Part shown: in pieces, positions 11,532-23,035 of the stretch
Numbering within the stretch: position 1 is the first letter of the stretch
Layout of the letters: each line of letters opens with the position of its first letter
Assembly: GCA_019973155.2 (NCBI GenBank)
Contig: BPQB01000004.1
Span: 930,001-994,000 of the forward strand
Source: Phanerochaete sordida
Lineage: Eukaryota > Basidiomycota > Agaricomycetes > Polyporales > Phanerochaetaceae
Direction: 5' to 3'
DNA: 64,000 nucleotides
Notes under the pieces: model-generated
The model's input: the letters and a program-made list of their open reading frames with translations, nothing else
Told to the model about the DNA's origin: nothing
Database searches by the model: none
Position numbers and translations under genes: made by a program

Positions 11532-12101
11532 TTCGTGAGGCTCAGCGGATCATCTCCTCTTGTATGTTCCTTCATAGCACCCACCTTCTTGCCCTACCGT
11601 CTCCGAGAATGAAGGTACTCAGTCTCGATACAAACGCGGAAGAGCGGAGGACCCGCCTCCCGCAGGTCAGCTTTGAAGCTGGTCTCGATCCAAATGCCAA
11701 CATTCCAGCTGTAAGAGGGGCCGCAGAGCCTCCGTAGATCAGCTCAGTCATGTACTAGCTTCTGCACTGTGATGTGCCACAGCTTCCGAATCCCATGCAC
11801 CGTCATAATATTCCCAGATGGTCAATCGGTGAGGAAGTAGACACATTATCGCACGGAGTGAGTCGGGGAACCCGATGAAGCTGCACCGCCACACACTTTG
11901 TGGCGCACGGGTGCGATCGACCTCCAACGCGGAAGACCGAATTAAGTATCTACCGGCTTGGAGCGTCGACGGCTGCTCAGGGTGGGGGCGCACACCACAC
12001 AAGCGTTGAAGATGTGTTGTATCCCTTTCTATTAGATTGTACAGTGTGATCACAGTGCTAATATACATCCAGTGCATGAATCCGATCCGATTTTGGAGAA
12101 C
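11532..12101. other. Intergenic region between kinases A and B
   Basis: Upstream of kinase A and downstream of kinase B. Only short frames without family resemblance are present. No repeat or RNA gene was seen. Confidence 0.5.
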
Positions 12102-13458
12102 TCAGTCAAAGATTTTGTCCATGATGCGCTTGAACAGCCCTGTCGGCGAGTGTGCCCGCCAAGAGCTCTCCTTGTGCCCCCGGCTTTCCGAATCCGACGA
12201 CTCCGTCGAGGCTGTCCGCATGAAGTCCCTGAACGACGGCATCGGCTGCGGTGGCGGCGGAACAGGACGCTTGGGGACCTCCGGTCGCACGCCCTGCTCC
12301 GGCACCTCGAGACGGGGGCCTGGTGCGACGACGATGTCGGCCTCGCCCTCGTCCCCATGCTCCGCGAGTGCGTCCTTCCCCTCGGCCTTCCGCAGCTCGA
12401 TGAGGCGCTGAGCGGCGTCGGCGACGTTGTCGTCGAAGAGTGCGTCGAAGGACGACACGGAGCTGCCGGATGCGCTCGAGACGCCGGCGACGTACGACGC
12501 GGCGGCCTGCCGCACGAACTTGCTCGCGCTCGCAAGCTCGCCGGGCGAGAGGAAGAACGTCTCTGCGGCGCAGATCTTGGCGCGCAGTGCGGGCAGCGAC
12601 ACGCGTGTCTCTGCCGGTGCGAAGATGCTGACGAGGATGTCGTTCGCGGCCGTCGAGATGGGCAGCATGCGTTTTAGGAACGAGGGGTCGTGGATGTATG
12701 AGGAAAAGCACGAGTCTGCCATCACTGCGCGCCGCCATGGGTTGTGCCCCGAGATCATGCTCGTGAAGATGACTCCGAGTGCCCAGATGTCATTTGCCGC
12801 GGTACGATAGCCTGGGACTCCCATCTCATGTCCTATGCATTCTGCAAATGGTGTCAGCGACAGATAGGGTTCCCCATTGAACGTGGGGCTTACCTGGGCT
12901 CATGTAGCCAGTCGTGCCCGCTCCGAAATTGCGACTCGCCACACTATCGGTGGCAAGCCCGAAGTCTCCGACCTTCACCTGCGTGCCGTCTCGACTGCAC
13001 ATGATGTTCTCAGGCTTGATATCGCGGTGGAAGACGCCACGCTCGTGGCAGTGCGCGACGCCGTCGATGAGCTGGCACATGACGTTCCTGATGAGCTCGT
13101 CGTTGCGCACGTACGTCCCGCGGCGGGTGAGGAACTTGAACAGGTCGCCGCCGGCGCAGTAGTCGAGCACGAGGAAGATGTGCCCGCTCTCCTCGACGAC
13201 GCGGTGCAGCGTCACGATGTTCTTCTGGCCCGATAGCCGGCTATGCAGCGCGATCTCGCGCTGCTGGAACGTCGCCTGGCGCGAGCCGGGGTCCGCCTTG
13301 ACCATGCACTTCACGGCGTAAGGGGTCGACGAGCAGAGGTCTACCGCGCGGAAGACGACGCCACCAGAGCCCTGACCGAGCGGGTCAATGAGGAGGAGCC
13401 GGCCGTCGTCTACCGTTTTGCCGGCGAGCGATTCGATGGTTGGTACGATGTTAGGCAT
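12102..13458 (-). CDS. Ran1/Pat1-like Ser/Thr protein kinase (copy B)
   Basis: Exons 13458-12894 and 12841-12102 give 434 residues. Kinase features in order: glycine loop GQGSGGVVF, Lys in YAVKCM, Glu in QREIALH, FHRDIKPEN, VGDFGLA, then TTGYMSPE and NDIWALG. The only intron (52 bases) splits the Glu codon of SPE, exactly as in copies A, C, D and E. The tail after the kinase domain has VAPGPRLEVP, a Pro-rich KRPVPPPPQPMPSFRDFMR and the basic end GLFKRIMDKIFD. The motifs needed for catalysis are intact. Upstream I see TTAAAG near 13520 but no clear TATA box. It is in the same orientation as copy A, so the pair probably arose by tandem duplication. Confidence 0.88.
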
Positions 13459-13896
13459 GGTGCCAGAGTGAGGTTGTAGTTGCAGAGTAAGGATCCAGAG
13501 CGCACCCATGACCTAGGGACGCACCTCTTTAACCTGCGGGAGTGCAGCATAAGGAACCCAACCGACCCGCAGAGGCTATGATCGCGGTGGGCCGCCGATC
13601 CGCCTGCGAGCGATCGCAATGGCGGCTGCGCTCAGAAAGGCAGTGAGGCTCGATGGAGTCCTCCCCGCCCACCGTTCTGAACGTCGGTCGCGATCAAAAT
13701 CCCTGTCTTGGCCCTGCCGGGGCCGTTTGCAACGTCCCGCGCGAGGCTGCAGCCACTGGCATCACCGTCGGATCGCTACCAGAAAGGGTAAATGCCCGCA
13801 CGAAGGGTTAACGAGTCGGAAGCAATAGATTGGGCAGTGACGAAACGCGCACAGAGAGTGCAGAGGGCGTACATCGCAGGCCGAGTACAGACAGCG
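13459..13896. other. Intergenic region upstream of kinase B
   Basis: Promoter side of kinase B and 3' side of the orphan gene at 13897-14718. I see no gene; short frames only. Confidence 0.45.
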
Positions 13897-14718
13897 TCAC
13901 CAGCCCAGCTCAGCCTCCGCCATCCGCAGAAAGCTCGTCTCGTTGATAGAGCTCGTCGTGAGATCGCCAGCATTCCAGGGGCCGCCGGCGCTGCGGAACG
14001 AGCGCGAGGCCTCCGAGTCGTGCGACCAGTCCTCGCTCCGGAGCAGTTCGCTCGCGAGGCTGTCCAGCGTGACGATCGAGGTGCTCGTCGGCATCTCCGC
14101 GCCTGCGGCCATCGCGGCCGTGACCTCGACCCAGCTCCCCTGAGAGTAGCACGAGCGTTGGGTGACGGCGGACACGTCGCCCGCAGGCGCAGCCTTCCAC
14201 CACGCCGCAGTCTTCCCGGTCATCGTCGCCGCAGGGTCGCAGAGCGCAGCGGAAGCGGAAGCAGGACCCGGGAGGTCGCGCAGGCCGAGACCCATCGGGG
14301 CGGGGCGCTCGCCCAAAGCAGGTATTCCGGAGGCCGTAGTGGCACGGATCGTAGCGACGCTGTCTGTAGTAGTCGACGGGAGAGGTACTTCAGGTTCGAA
14401 TGGACCGAAGTTCAGCTTTGAGACGCGAATGATCTTTCTCTTCGGAGCGTGGTCGGCGAGGGCTGGCGCGGTGTGAAAGTCGCGAGCGTGTTGCGAGGAC
14501 GTCTTCAAGTTGGAAAGATGGCGGAGGGACAAGGCGCGTAGAGAGGCAACGAACCGGTTCTGGTCTCCCTCCCGCTTCCTCGGGGCCTTCGTTGCTTTCG
14601 CAGCTTTGACTCGAGTTGCAGGATCGAGAGACCTGCTTGAGCGCGTCAAGGAATGGAGCTTGCGAGACAGGCGAGACTTGAAGCGAGAGGCGGCCGTAGT
14701 AGACACCATTTGAAGCAA
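13897..14718 (-). CDS. Uncharacterised protein inside the kinase cluster
   Basis: One uninterrupted frame of 273 residues starting MLQMVSTTAASRFKSRLSRK; the Met at 14709 is an equally good start. I do not recognise a family. The N-terminus is strongly basic and Ser-rich (RFKSRLSRKLHSLTRSSRSL), then KAAKATKAPRKREG. The middle is low complexity, and the acidic C-terminal part has SIVTLDSLASELLRSEDW and ends FLRMAEAELGW. No signal peptide or membrane segment is seen. Its codon use resembles the neighbours, and the frame is long for chance in this GC-rich sequence, though not decisive. It lies between kinases B and C; a link with them is only positional. Confidence 0.5.
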   Translation of the reverse strand: MLQMVSTTAASRFKSRLSRKLHSLTRSSRSLDPATRVKAAKATKAPRKREGDQNRFVASLRALSLRHLSNLKTSSQHARDFHTAPALADHAPKRKIIRVSKLNFGPFEPEVPLPSTTTDSVATIRATTASGIPALGERPAPMGLGLRDLPGPASASAALCDPAATMTGKTAAWWKAAPAGDVSAVTQRSCYSQGSWVEVTAAMAAGAEMPTSTSIVTLDSLASELLRSEDWSHDSEASRSFRSAGGPWNAGDLTTSSINETSFLRMAEAELGW

Positions 14719-15939
14719 CGAGCGAGGGACGGGAGCACAGTTCCAAAATACGGCCCGTCTCCTGTTCTTGAAGGTGGGCCAAGATTTACAGCAAGCCGCA
14801 GGACTCGAGCTAGCCGCGGATGTCAGCCATCCCGCCCTGACATGCGGGGTCTGAGACCGTTCTAGCCTGAAGCATGGCTAAGAGATTTAGTAGCGATGAG
14901 CATCGTTCATGAGCAAAAGCCGACGGTCCTGGGTAGTCCTGGACTATCGTGCGGAAAGTGGCCAGTCTGTAAGTCCGCGCGCGGTGGTAAGAAAAGGCTG
15001 AAGCGTTGAATTGAGAGGAAACAGCCACGTTTGACCGTGCGAATTATGTAGGTAAGTACAAGAGATAACTTCGCTTCGCTCCGTGGCTATTGCTCTCGCG
15101 GCAAGTGTTTTCGAGGCTGACGGTTGCTTGCGGGGCCGAGGCAAACGGGTACGCACCTCAGAGTGTCAGGGAAGCCACCTTTTCGCCTCGCTGAGCGGTT
15201 TCTGTAGTCGCCGTTGATGCTCTCGCAGTCGAGGTGAGCCTAAGGAATTGTCTAGGGGTAGTACGCGCCGCCTGCGGCGGCTCAACGGGCTCTCTCTGAG
15301 CCAATCTGGTGCGCGTCGGCGCGGAGCAGCAAACCGGTTGGAAATTGTGGCGATCGAGGGCGCGGAAGCAAGGGTGGGGCGTATATAAAGGGTCAGAGGG
15401 AGCGGCGGGCGGGGTAAGCGGAAACAAAAGGGTAAGAAAGGCGTTACTTACTTTCGGAGCATATGGGTAATAGGAAGAGATATCTTTGTTGTAGTCAGCT
15501 TATCCTTTGCTTACTTGCATTGCTCAGCCACGTGGTCGCCACAAAGCCATAACCTTCCCCTTCAGTTTCCTATACGTCTGACTTCGCGCCTCACTTGACC
15601 CAGCATAGCCCGGTTCCTCGCATCTTGCAGTCATGCACTGTATGCGCTGTATTCGTACAGTCAATTTGCTGAAGATCTATTCGAGCTTTCCAAGTCATAC
15701 CGTGAGGCATAGCGAGCCTAGACGGTGAGTCTACATTACAATCCGTCTCGATTATAACGAGCTGACCTCGATCTTAGCCGCGCCTCGGTAGGATGAAGGT
15801 CGAACGACATAATGGTCCGCAGGTGCAAGTGGGAATAGTACCCCTCCGGAGTTCCGATGCCCTCGAATAACGCCGTCACGGATCGGCAGCCGCCCCGCTG
15901 AGAACAGAGGCTGTTCCAACGCGGAACTCCCGTAAATTC
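14719..15939. other. Long intergenic region, no gene recognised
   Basis: About 1.2 kb between the orphan gene and kinase C. It includes GTATATAAAG near 15380 and several minus-strand frames under 90 residues without family resemblance. It is likely the promoter region for both flanking genes. I see no repeat or RNA gene. Confidence 0.4.
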
Positions 15940-15954
15940 CAGGCATAAAAGGCG
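15940..15954 (+). promoter_or_regulatory. TATA region of kinase C, identical to that of kinase E
   Basis: The sequence CAGGCATAAAAGGCG ends 100 bases before the ATG at 16055. The same 15 bases occur at 42369-42383 on the minus strand, 104 bases before the ATG of kinase E. The shared element and spacing suggest a retained core promoter. Confidence 0.65.
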
Positions 15955-16054
15955 AGTACACTTGAGAAGGATCCCCCAAAAGACTCAAGTTTACACCTGC
16001 GTTGAACTCAGCTCATCAGCCAATAAGCCCTCCTTCGCCCAAAGTTCCCAACGC

Positions 16055-17481
16055 ATGTCTACTACCTATATCATCTCCGACTTCTGCTACAAGGTCGTGG
16101 GTGGCGGCAAACTGCAGCTCATTGACTGCATCGGTCATGGCAGCTTTGGCGCCGTCTTCCGTGCCCGCGAGGTCGCACATCCTGAGTCTTCGCTGCTGGC
16201 GGTGAAGATTATCCCCAAGGACGAGCAGTCCCAGCTCTACCGCCGAGAGCTGCTCCTTCACGGCGTCGTCCAGGCACATCCTGGCGTCGCCTCCATCCGA
16301 GACACCTTCTCCGACAAACATTTCCTCTACATCGTTCTTGACTACTTCGCGGCCGGGGACGTGTGGAGGGCGATCAAGGAGAAGAAGGTCTTCTGGGGGA
16401 ACGACGCTTTGGTCCGGAGCATCTTCCTCCAGATGATCGACGCCGTCGCTTTCTGCCACGAGAAGGGCGTGTACCATCGCGACTTGAAGCCGAACAACTT
16501 CCTGATCAGCCACGACATGAAGCAGGTGCGGCTCACGGACTTCGGTCTGGCGAGCATGACTCGGAAGAACCACGCCTACGGCGTCGGTACACATCAGTAC
16601 CGCAGCCCTGGTGAGCATTTCTCGCCGTGCACCTTGTCTCCTGCTGATCTTGACTCTGCCGCAGAGTGTAACAATATCCTGGGCGACCACCAGGGCTTCG
16701 ACGCGGTGCGCAACGACATCTGGGCGCTCGGCATCATCCTCGTGAACATGCTCGCGGGCGGCGTCATGCCGTGGGCGGTCGCGAGCGCAGACGATGGCTG
16801 GTACCAGGCGTTCATCGCGGCGCCGGACTTCCTGCGCTACACGCTCCCGGTCTCGCGCGAGGCTGCGCACATCCTGCAGCGCATGCTCACCGAGCGCGAG
16901 GCGGACTGCGTCTCGCTCGCCGAGCTGCGCGTGCTTGTTGCGTGTGCGGACCGCTTCTTCATGAGCGACGCGGAGATCGCCGCCGGCGCGCCGCACCTGC
17001 ACCGCGTCGCGCGCAACTGTCGCCCCGCGCCCCCTGCGCCGAAGACGCGCCGTCCCGCGTTCGTGCACATCCCCTCTGCGCATCCAAGCTGGGGCTCGGG
17101 CTCCTCGTGGGGTATGTCCTTCGTCAATATTCAGCGAGAATCGTTTTACTGACCGGTTATCCAGCTCGTTCGCCTTCTATCCTCGAAGAAACCCGAGACA
17201 TCCCCCTCGCGTGCCGGGCTACGCCCGAGCCGCCGATGTCAGACTTCGTGAACTCTGAGGCCTTGCCTTCGGTGGCGCCCGATGTTCATCCCTGCCCGGG
17301 GCGCGCGGAAGAGAAGCCGCTACCCTCGGAGGAATCCCTGCACTGGGGCCCATGCTGCGAGGAGCCCGCGGCTGCGAAACCACCTGCTCCGAAGCGAGGA
17401 AACACCTACGAGGGAGGTCGCGGCGTTCATAAGTTCGGAGTGCGTCAGAAGCTGAGACGGTTGTTTACGCTGCAGGCATAG
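16055..17481 (+). CDS. Ran1/Pat1-like Ser/Thr protein kinase (copy C)
   Basis: Exons 16055-16610, 16665-17111 and 17165-17481 give 439 residues. Kinase features: glycine loop GHGSFGAVF, Lys in LAVKII, Glu in YRRELLLH, YHRDLKPNN, LTDFGLAS, YRSPE and NDIWALG. The first intron splits the Glu of SPE as in the other copies; the second, near the C-terminus (SSW/ARSPS), is not seen in A, B, D or E. Its lobe APDFLRYTLPVSREAAHIL is close to SPDFLRYTLPISKEAAYVC of copy E, and both end in GVR..L.RLF, so C and E are the closest pair. It is the only copy on the plus strand. The catalytic set is complete. Confidence 0.88.
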
Positions 17482-17790
17482 TCTCCGAGCACTGTAGTCG
17501 TATCTCGACAGATAGGCTCGCTGGCGAGCATATCTCATTGTACTACTATATCCTCCGCACGATGCGACGTGGCGCCACATGTTTGCTTCCAACCCAATTC
17601 TAGAATCAGCGCGTGTCCCCAATTTATCATGAACGAGAGTGTACCCTCTGAGTTTGCAACGCTAATCTCGCTGGATTAAACTTCACAAAGAAAGGCGTCA
17701 TCCAATTGAATTGTAAGATACATGATTTCTGTGGTATTTCCAGTGTATAACTATTACATCGTGTGCCTCCTTCTTACTTGTATTCTGCCA
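17482..17790. other. Convergent 3' region of kinase C and fimbrin
   Basis: AT-richer than the genes around it, consistent with two facing 3' untranslated ends. No gene recognised. Confidence 0.45.
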
Positions 17791-20118
17791 CTAGTGCTGA
17801 TCCAGGGCCATGAGACTGCCGACGAAGGTCATAATCTAAAGAGCAAGCGTCAGTATGAGGGACAGGAATATCAAAAAGAGCTACTCACCAAACGCGCACG
17901 GACGTCGACGATATCCTCAGGAACCAAGAAGATTAGTGCGTTCGCCTTACGCGCGATCGAGATGGCAAGTTTCGCTGCGACAATGTCGTCAGTATTCGCC
18001 ATCACTCATGCCCAAGCCCGTAGCACTCACCGTTCTGGCGGCGGTCCTCGTAGTCACCAGCCTCGCTGACGTTGATGACGAGCGTGGGGTCGACGATGCC
18101 GGGGCGGAGCGCCTCGAGGAGGTCGAGGAGGAAGATACCGGTCGTGAGCGACGGGTCCTTGAACGAGCGGATCGGGCGCGCGCCGGGCTTGCCCTTCTGC
18201 ACGGTCGCGTTCGCCCACTTGAGGATGTCCTGGTCGCTGATCGGCCGGCCCTTGGCCGCCGCGCTCAGCGTCTTCGTGATGCTCATCCTGGCTCAAGTTT
18301 AGTCACGCGACCGCGTTCAGGGATGCGAGAGCACGTACCGCATGAGTTGCCACACGAGGCCGAGCACCAGCGTGCGCTGTGCGTCGACGATGTCCGAGCC
18401 CTGCACGCCGACAAGGTGCATGCCGTTCTGCCTGCCGAGGTCGATCACGTAGTTGCAGTTCTCGACCTGCTTGAAGCGCGAGAGCGTCGATTGGTTCGGT
18501 GTCACGCCGATCTCGACCTCCTCTTCCTCGCCGTTCTCGTTGATGTAGTACTGCGGCTCGACAGGTGCAGCGCCCTCCTTCGGCTTGTTGACGCGGCGCC
18601 ACACGACGCTTCCCGGGACGACCTTGTCGAACGCCTGGATGAGGGCGAGGCCGTCGCGCAGGTTCTGGAACAGGTTGAACACGGCGGGCTCGACGCCAAG
18701 CGAGTTGAGCCAGAGGGTAAAGACACGCGCTTCACGCTCTCCTTCCGCATCGAAGTCCTCGACAACACCGTAATCCTTCGCCTCTTGCTCATCAAGGGGC
18801 TCGAGACCAGGGTGGTTGTTGAAGAGGTTCGCGACGAACGCAAGATTCAGGCGGGGATTGCCGGAAAGCAGGGAGGCAGGTGTCAAGTACTTTCTGCAGC
18901 CAATTCTGTCCGCATTTTGAAGCACCTGCAATGATGTCAGCGCCAATCTTCAAATGTTGAGATGCTGCATAACTGACCTGCTCGGCACGAGTCTTCAGGT
19001 CGCGAGTTTGGAGGGGATCACGGGAGCACTGGTCGGGCTTGAGCTGGTTCAGGAGGACGGTGTAGTTTTCACCGTCGCTGACGTCGCGGCTGAAGTTGTT
19101 GACTCTGCCACAGGATTCAGAATTGGAATGTGCCAGAAACGAAAGGAGGATATTGCTGACCTCCGCTTCCAGCCGGCCGCCTTCAGGTGGTAGTTGAACC
19201 AACGCAGCAGAATTTGGTCGGGTGTGAGCCTGAGCAGATCATCAATGGTCTCGCCCTCCTCGCAAAGGCGGTAAAGCTCGGGGTGAATCTTGATATCAAT
19301 CTGACTGAGCAGACCCCTTCGGATAATCTGCCAGATGAGGCCAAGGATAAGGTGCTCGCGACCCTCTGCAATATCCGTCGAGCCAATGTTGACAACCGAG
19401 CATCCAATGGCCTTCGCCGAAGTAATGACGATGTTGTTGTTCTCCGTCATCTGGAATGCATTCAGAGGCTTCCTGGCTGTTGGCTTGTTCAGCACACGGG
19501 CATCTATTGTTTCTGGCACGGAGTCGTTGATGAGCTTCGAGAGGATGAGACCGTCTTTGCACTCGTCGAAGATCTGCATGGTCTCTGTGGGGATGGGGAC
19601 GCGGTGGCCAACGTCTGGGTCGCCTTCGAGGACAGCATTGATGTGGTGGGTGAACTCGCGCCGCTCATCTTCATTGATAGTGTGTGCGACGTTCGCGTTC
19701 GAGCCCTGGACGGTGACCTTGCCAGCCTTCGACGGGAGCGCAGAAGCCGGTGCTTGCTGCCTCAGCTTGACATGGAGCTACGACACGGCGTTTGTCAGGC
19801 CCCCTTTCCGCTGACACACGAGCGTGAGCGGGCGCACCTCGACCCAGTCCTCGAGCTCAACCTTTCCACTAGCATCGACACTGACGTGCTTGAGGGTCTC
19901 GCGGGCGCGGTCGTAGGACTCGCCGCTCGCTTGGAGAGCCTGGAGCACGCTGCTCTTGTCGACACGTCCTGGTGTGTCTGAAGGGAGCGCACTGAGCGGT
20001 CATGAGTGCGATTGCCCGACGCTTTGAGTGAGGAGACGCACTTGAAACGGTTTATGAGCTCGAAGATCTCATCCTGCGAGAGCTCAGGGAACTTTTTGCG
20101 TAGGCGGAGGGCTTCCAT
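17791..20118 (-). CDS. SAC6: Fimbrin (plastin), actin-bundling protein
   Basis: Cross-links actin filaments in endocytic patches and the contractile ring. The start at 20118 begins MEALRLRKKFPELSQDEIFE, the usual fungal fimbrin N-terminus, leading into an EF-hand-like region (DASGKVELEDWVEVRL). Four calponin-homology repeats follow: one ending in IGCSVVNIGSTDIAEGREHL, then LILGLIWQIIRRGLL, a second with PDQILLRWFNYHLKAAGW, a third with RVFTLWLNSLGV and QNGMHLVGVQGSDI, and a fourth with ILKWANATVQKG. The last short exon encodes TFVGSLMALDQH before the stop at 17791. Several short introns are present. The order and length (about 640 residues) match fimbrins. A TATAAATT lies about 95 bases upstream (near 20210 on the minus strand). 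Confidence 0.93.
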
Positions 20119-21055
20119 GGCGGGGTAGGGTGTTAGAGAGCAGAGGGAGTAAGGGCAGAGTTGCAGGGGTAATGCAGGGGGTAACTATCGATGGTGACGT
20201 CGACTTGCCCAATTTATACTCCGCCAGCCTCTCTGGCTGCGTACGCCGTGCGCCGGCGATGAAACAAACCATCTGCCAATAACATACGCAGCTGCCTGCG
20301 CAGCCGAAAATCCACGCCAAGCCGGCCCCGAAGGTGTGCTGGAAGTGGGAAATCCGCGCTGGCAGCATTTGTGGCGACTGTGGGCATGCGGTGCTCTTGG
20401 TACCGACTTACAGCTGCTGGGTCCAGCTACACTGTTACCCCTCTACACCTGTCTTTAGGCATCGTCTCAGAGCTGTACAAGTGCAAGGACCATTAAGCTC
20501 AGCGCGTCCAAGCCCCTTGAAGCTTCCCCGCTGATATGGCGCGTGCATAGAATGGTTAACCAGCTGGCCACCGTAAACGTACGAAACTGCGTATTCCTGT
20601 TATGAGGAGAAGCGATTACCCCGAGCGCATGGATGGGTGTATGGGCACAGGATAAGTCCGCGTACGCTGCGAACATGACCGGCTGAGGCTTGCGTGTGTA
20701 ATATACAGAGCCAAGCAGATCATCCGCCTCGCAGTTCGCAGCCAGCAGCCCAGCTGTCAATTCATGTGGCCACAAGCACCTGCCTAACTGGGCTATGCCG
20801 CCACGCAACAGTACAGCTGCTATATGACGGCGGTGTTCGTACATGCGGCCGCAATTACGTAGCTGCGCCCGGCATCGTTCCCACTACTCTGGTATGACGA
20901 CGACACTGGAAGTCTCAGTACACGACGAGGTCTGATGATCCCGCAACCTCGACTGTTCAGGTACGTCATCCCAACCCTACAGAGTTTTCAACAAGGAGCT
21001 CGAGAAATGATACAGCCGGCTCACAAGCAGAACATGACCCAACAGCTTCTGAATT
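20119..21055. other. Intergenic region between fimbrin and the amidase gene
   Basis: Contains the fimbrin promoter side (TATAAATTGGGC on the minus strand near 20208-20219) and the 3' flank of the amidase gene. The remaining 700 bases show only short frames without resemblance to known families. Confidence 0.45.
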
Positions 21056-23035
21056 TCAGTCATCCACTTGAAGCAGCTGGTAAACCTGTCCGTGCCGCTG
21101 TAAGCTGCTCTCGACAAGCTTCATCCCCTCGAGCACCTTCTCCTCTTCGAGTCGCCTGCCGACGACCTGCACCCCGACCGGGAGGCCGTGCATCTTCTCG
21201 GCATCGTACAGGCGGTACTGCTTGGCTTCCAGCTGATTTCTTGGCGTGAAGCCGCGCAGCGCGTCCCGGGCACGGTCGACCTTGGTCACAGGCAGGACGC
21301 CTGCGGAATAGTCGAGCTGCGGATGGCGTCAGCGCTACCCGGGGCTGCGACCTGCCCGATCCACTTACGATGTTGAACAAGAACGTATACCCGCACGCGG
21401 ACCAGCCCTGCCGCATACCCCCGTGCGGCACCGCAGGGAGCGAGTTCGGGACCGTCAGCACGAAGTCGAGGCCCGCGTCGTCCCACATCGCGAACCAGCG
21501 CTCGCGGATGCCCTCGCGCGCCGCGACGAGCGCAAAGTACTCCTCGACGGTCTTCTCGCGCCACACGTCGACGAGCGCCGCGTACAGCGCGTCCCGACGC
21601 ACGTACCGCCAGTACCACGCGTACAGCCGCCGGAACACGCTCGGCAGCCGCAGCATCCGCAGCGCCTCGACAACACCGTCGTCCACCCATTCGCCCGCCC
21701 GCACCGGCTGCAACACTGTCTTCCCCGCGTCCGCGAAGATCAGCTGCCCGCCGACGGACAGAGTGTGGCCGAGGTCGGGAGGGGTGCTACGGATGCGTCA
21801 GACGCGTGTGTCTGTGTTTAGCGAATGTTGTGCTTACATTGGGACGATCTCATGCCCGTCGGACTCGAGTGCAGAGACCACCTCTTGCAGTGCACGCCGG
21901 CACGCTGGGCTCGGCTCGATGATGCCTGTCAACGTCGTCAATCGCGATTAGGCTGGGCGCAGATCGCTGCTGACCGTCTGTCCACATCACGCCGAAGCGC
22001 AACTTGGTCTTCTCTGACGAGAGCAGCTCGATTTCTCTCCATGGAAGTGGGACACACTGCCAAGGTTGAGTAGGGTATTTAGTGAGCGAAAGGAAGACAT
22101 ACCGAGTGATCATACGTCCATGGCTTCATGCTCACGATAGCTCGCCACATCATCTCCAGATCCGCGAGAGTGCGGGTCATGGGCGAGTACACGGCGGGTA
22201 TGCCAATCTGACCAGCGATGCTGGTACCGTTTCCGGTCTTTGGGAATCTGTGCATGGATGCTTTGATGGTATAAATTCCAGAATAATGCCTATGAAGGCA
22301 ATGAATGAGCACTCAGCCGTTCAACGATATGGTCACAACTTACGCAGGAGCACGCACGGAGCCAGCAACATCGGTGCCGATACCCAGGCGAGAGCCTCCG
22401 TATGCGAGCAGCGCTGCCTCGCCACCAGTGGACCCTCCTGGGGCGTAGTCCTTGTTGTGCGGGTTCGTGCATCGCCCAAAGACGTCGTTCGCGGACTCCA
22501 GCGACAGCAAGGTGATGGGTATGTTCGTCTTCACGAACGGTACCGCGCCGGCGTCCTTGAGCAGGCGCACGAGCCCAGAGTCTTTCAGTACAGGCTTGCC
22601 GACCCAGGCGCTGTACCCGATACAGGAGTCGAAGCCCGCGACGCCGGTGGTGTCCTTCATGCTGACGGGCATGCCCGCGAGCGGGCCTGCGCGGTTGCAC
22701 GCCGCCGCCCACGCCTCGGCCTCGGGCAAGAGCACCTCCGTGAGGCAGTTTGTCGCGGCGTGCGCCTTGAACGCCTTCTTCGCGTATGCGCGCAGCACGT
22801 CGAGCGGCTCGAGCGCGCCCGCCTGCACCTGCTTCACAATCTCGGACGCGGGCTGGTCAATCAGCTTCTTCTCCGAGGGGCTCAGCGCGCCATGGTACTC
22901 TGGCGGGAGGCTCTCGATGCGCTTGCGTCGTTCGTCTTGCTTTGCGGCGCTGGTGGTCAGATGAGATTATCGGCCCGCGACACTCTGAACTTGCACTCAC
23001 CACGCCCGCTTGTGCGCCCAGCTCCCGAAGAACAT
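21056..23035 (-). CDS. Amidase-signature enzyme (acetamidase / fatty-acid amide hydrolase type)
   Basis: Hydrolyses carboxamide bonds. Exons 23035-23001, 22949-22344, 22289-22103, 22056-21975, 21925-21838, 21786-21369 and 21316-21056 join in frame to 558 residues. The catalytic triad of the family is visible: Lys in MPVSMKDTTGV, cis-Ser in GGSTGGEAALLA and nucleophile Ser in GTDVAGSVRAPA. The N-terminus MFFGSWAHKRACAAKQDERR is followed by SLPPEYHGALSPSEKKLIDQ, typical of fungal fatty-acid-amide-hydrolase-like and general amidases (AmdS relatives). The C-terminal LPVGVQVVGRRLEEEKVLEG is the usual family end. GGST replaces the more common GGSS. No signal peptide is clear, so it is probably cytosolic. 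The substrate cannot be read from the sequence. Confidence 0.9.

Noticed and set aside
10333..11538. 401-residue plus-strand open frame
   Set aside because: It is antisense to kinase A; its composition (Arg/Glu/Val-rich) is the mirror of GC-rich coding sequence, and it has no family motifs.
16016..17083. 355-residue minus-strand open frame
   Set aside because: Antisense to kinase C; same type of shadow frame.
10042..17481. A secondary-metabolite or mating-type cluster
   Set aside because: No polyketide synthase, peptide synthetase, terpene cyclase, homeodomain or pheromone receptor gene is present; the kinases and housekeeping genes do not form such a cluster.
17855..18934. 359-residue plus-strand open frame
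   Set aside because: Antisense to fimbrin, whose calponin-homology repeats are unmistakable on the other strand.
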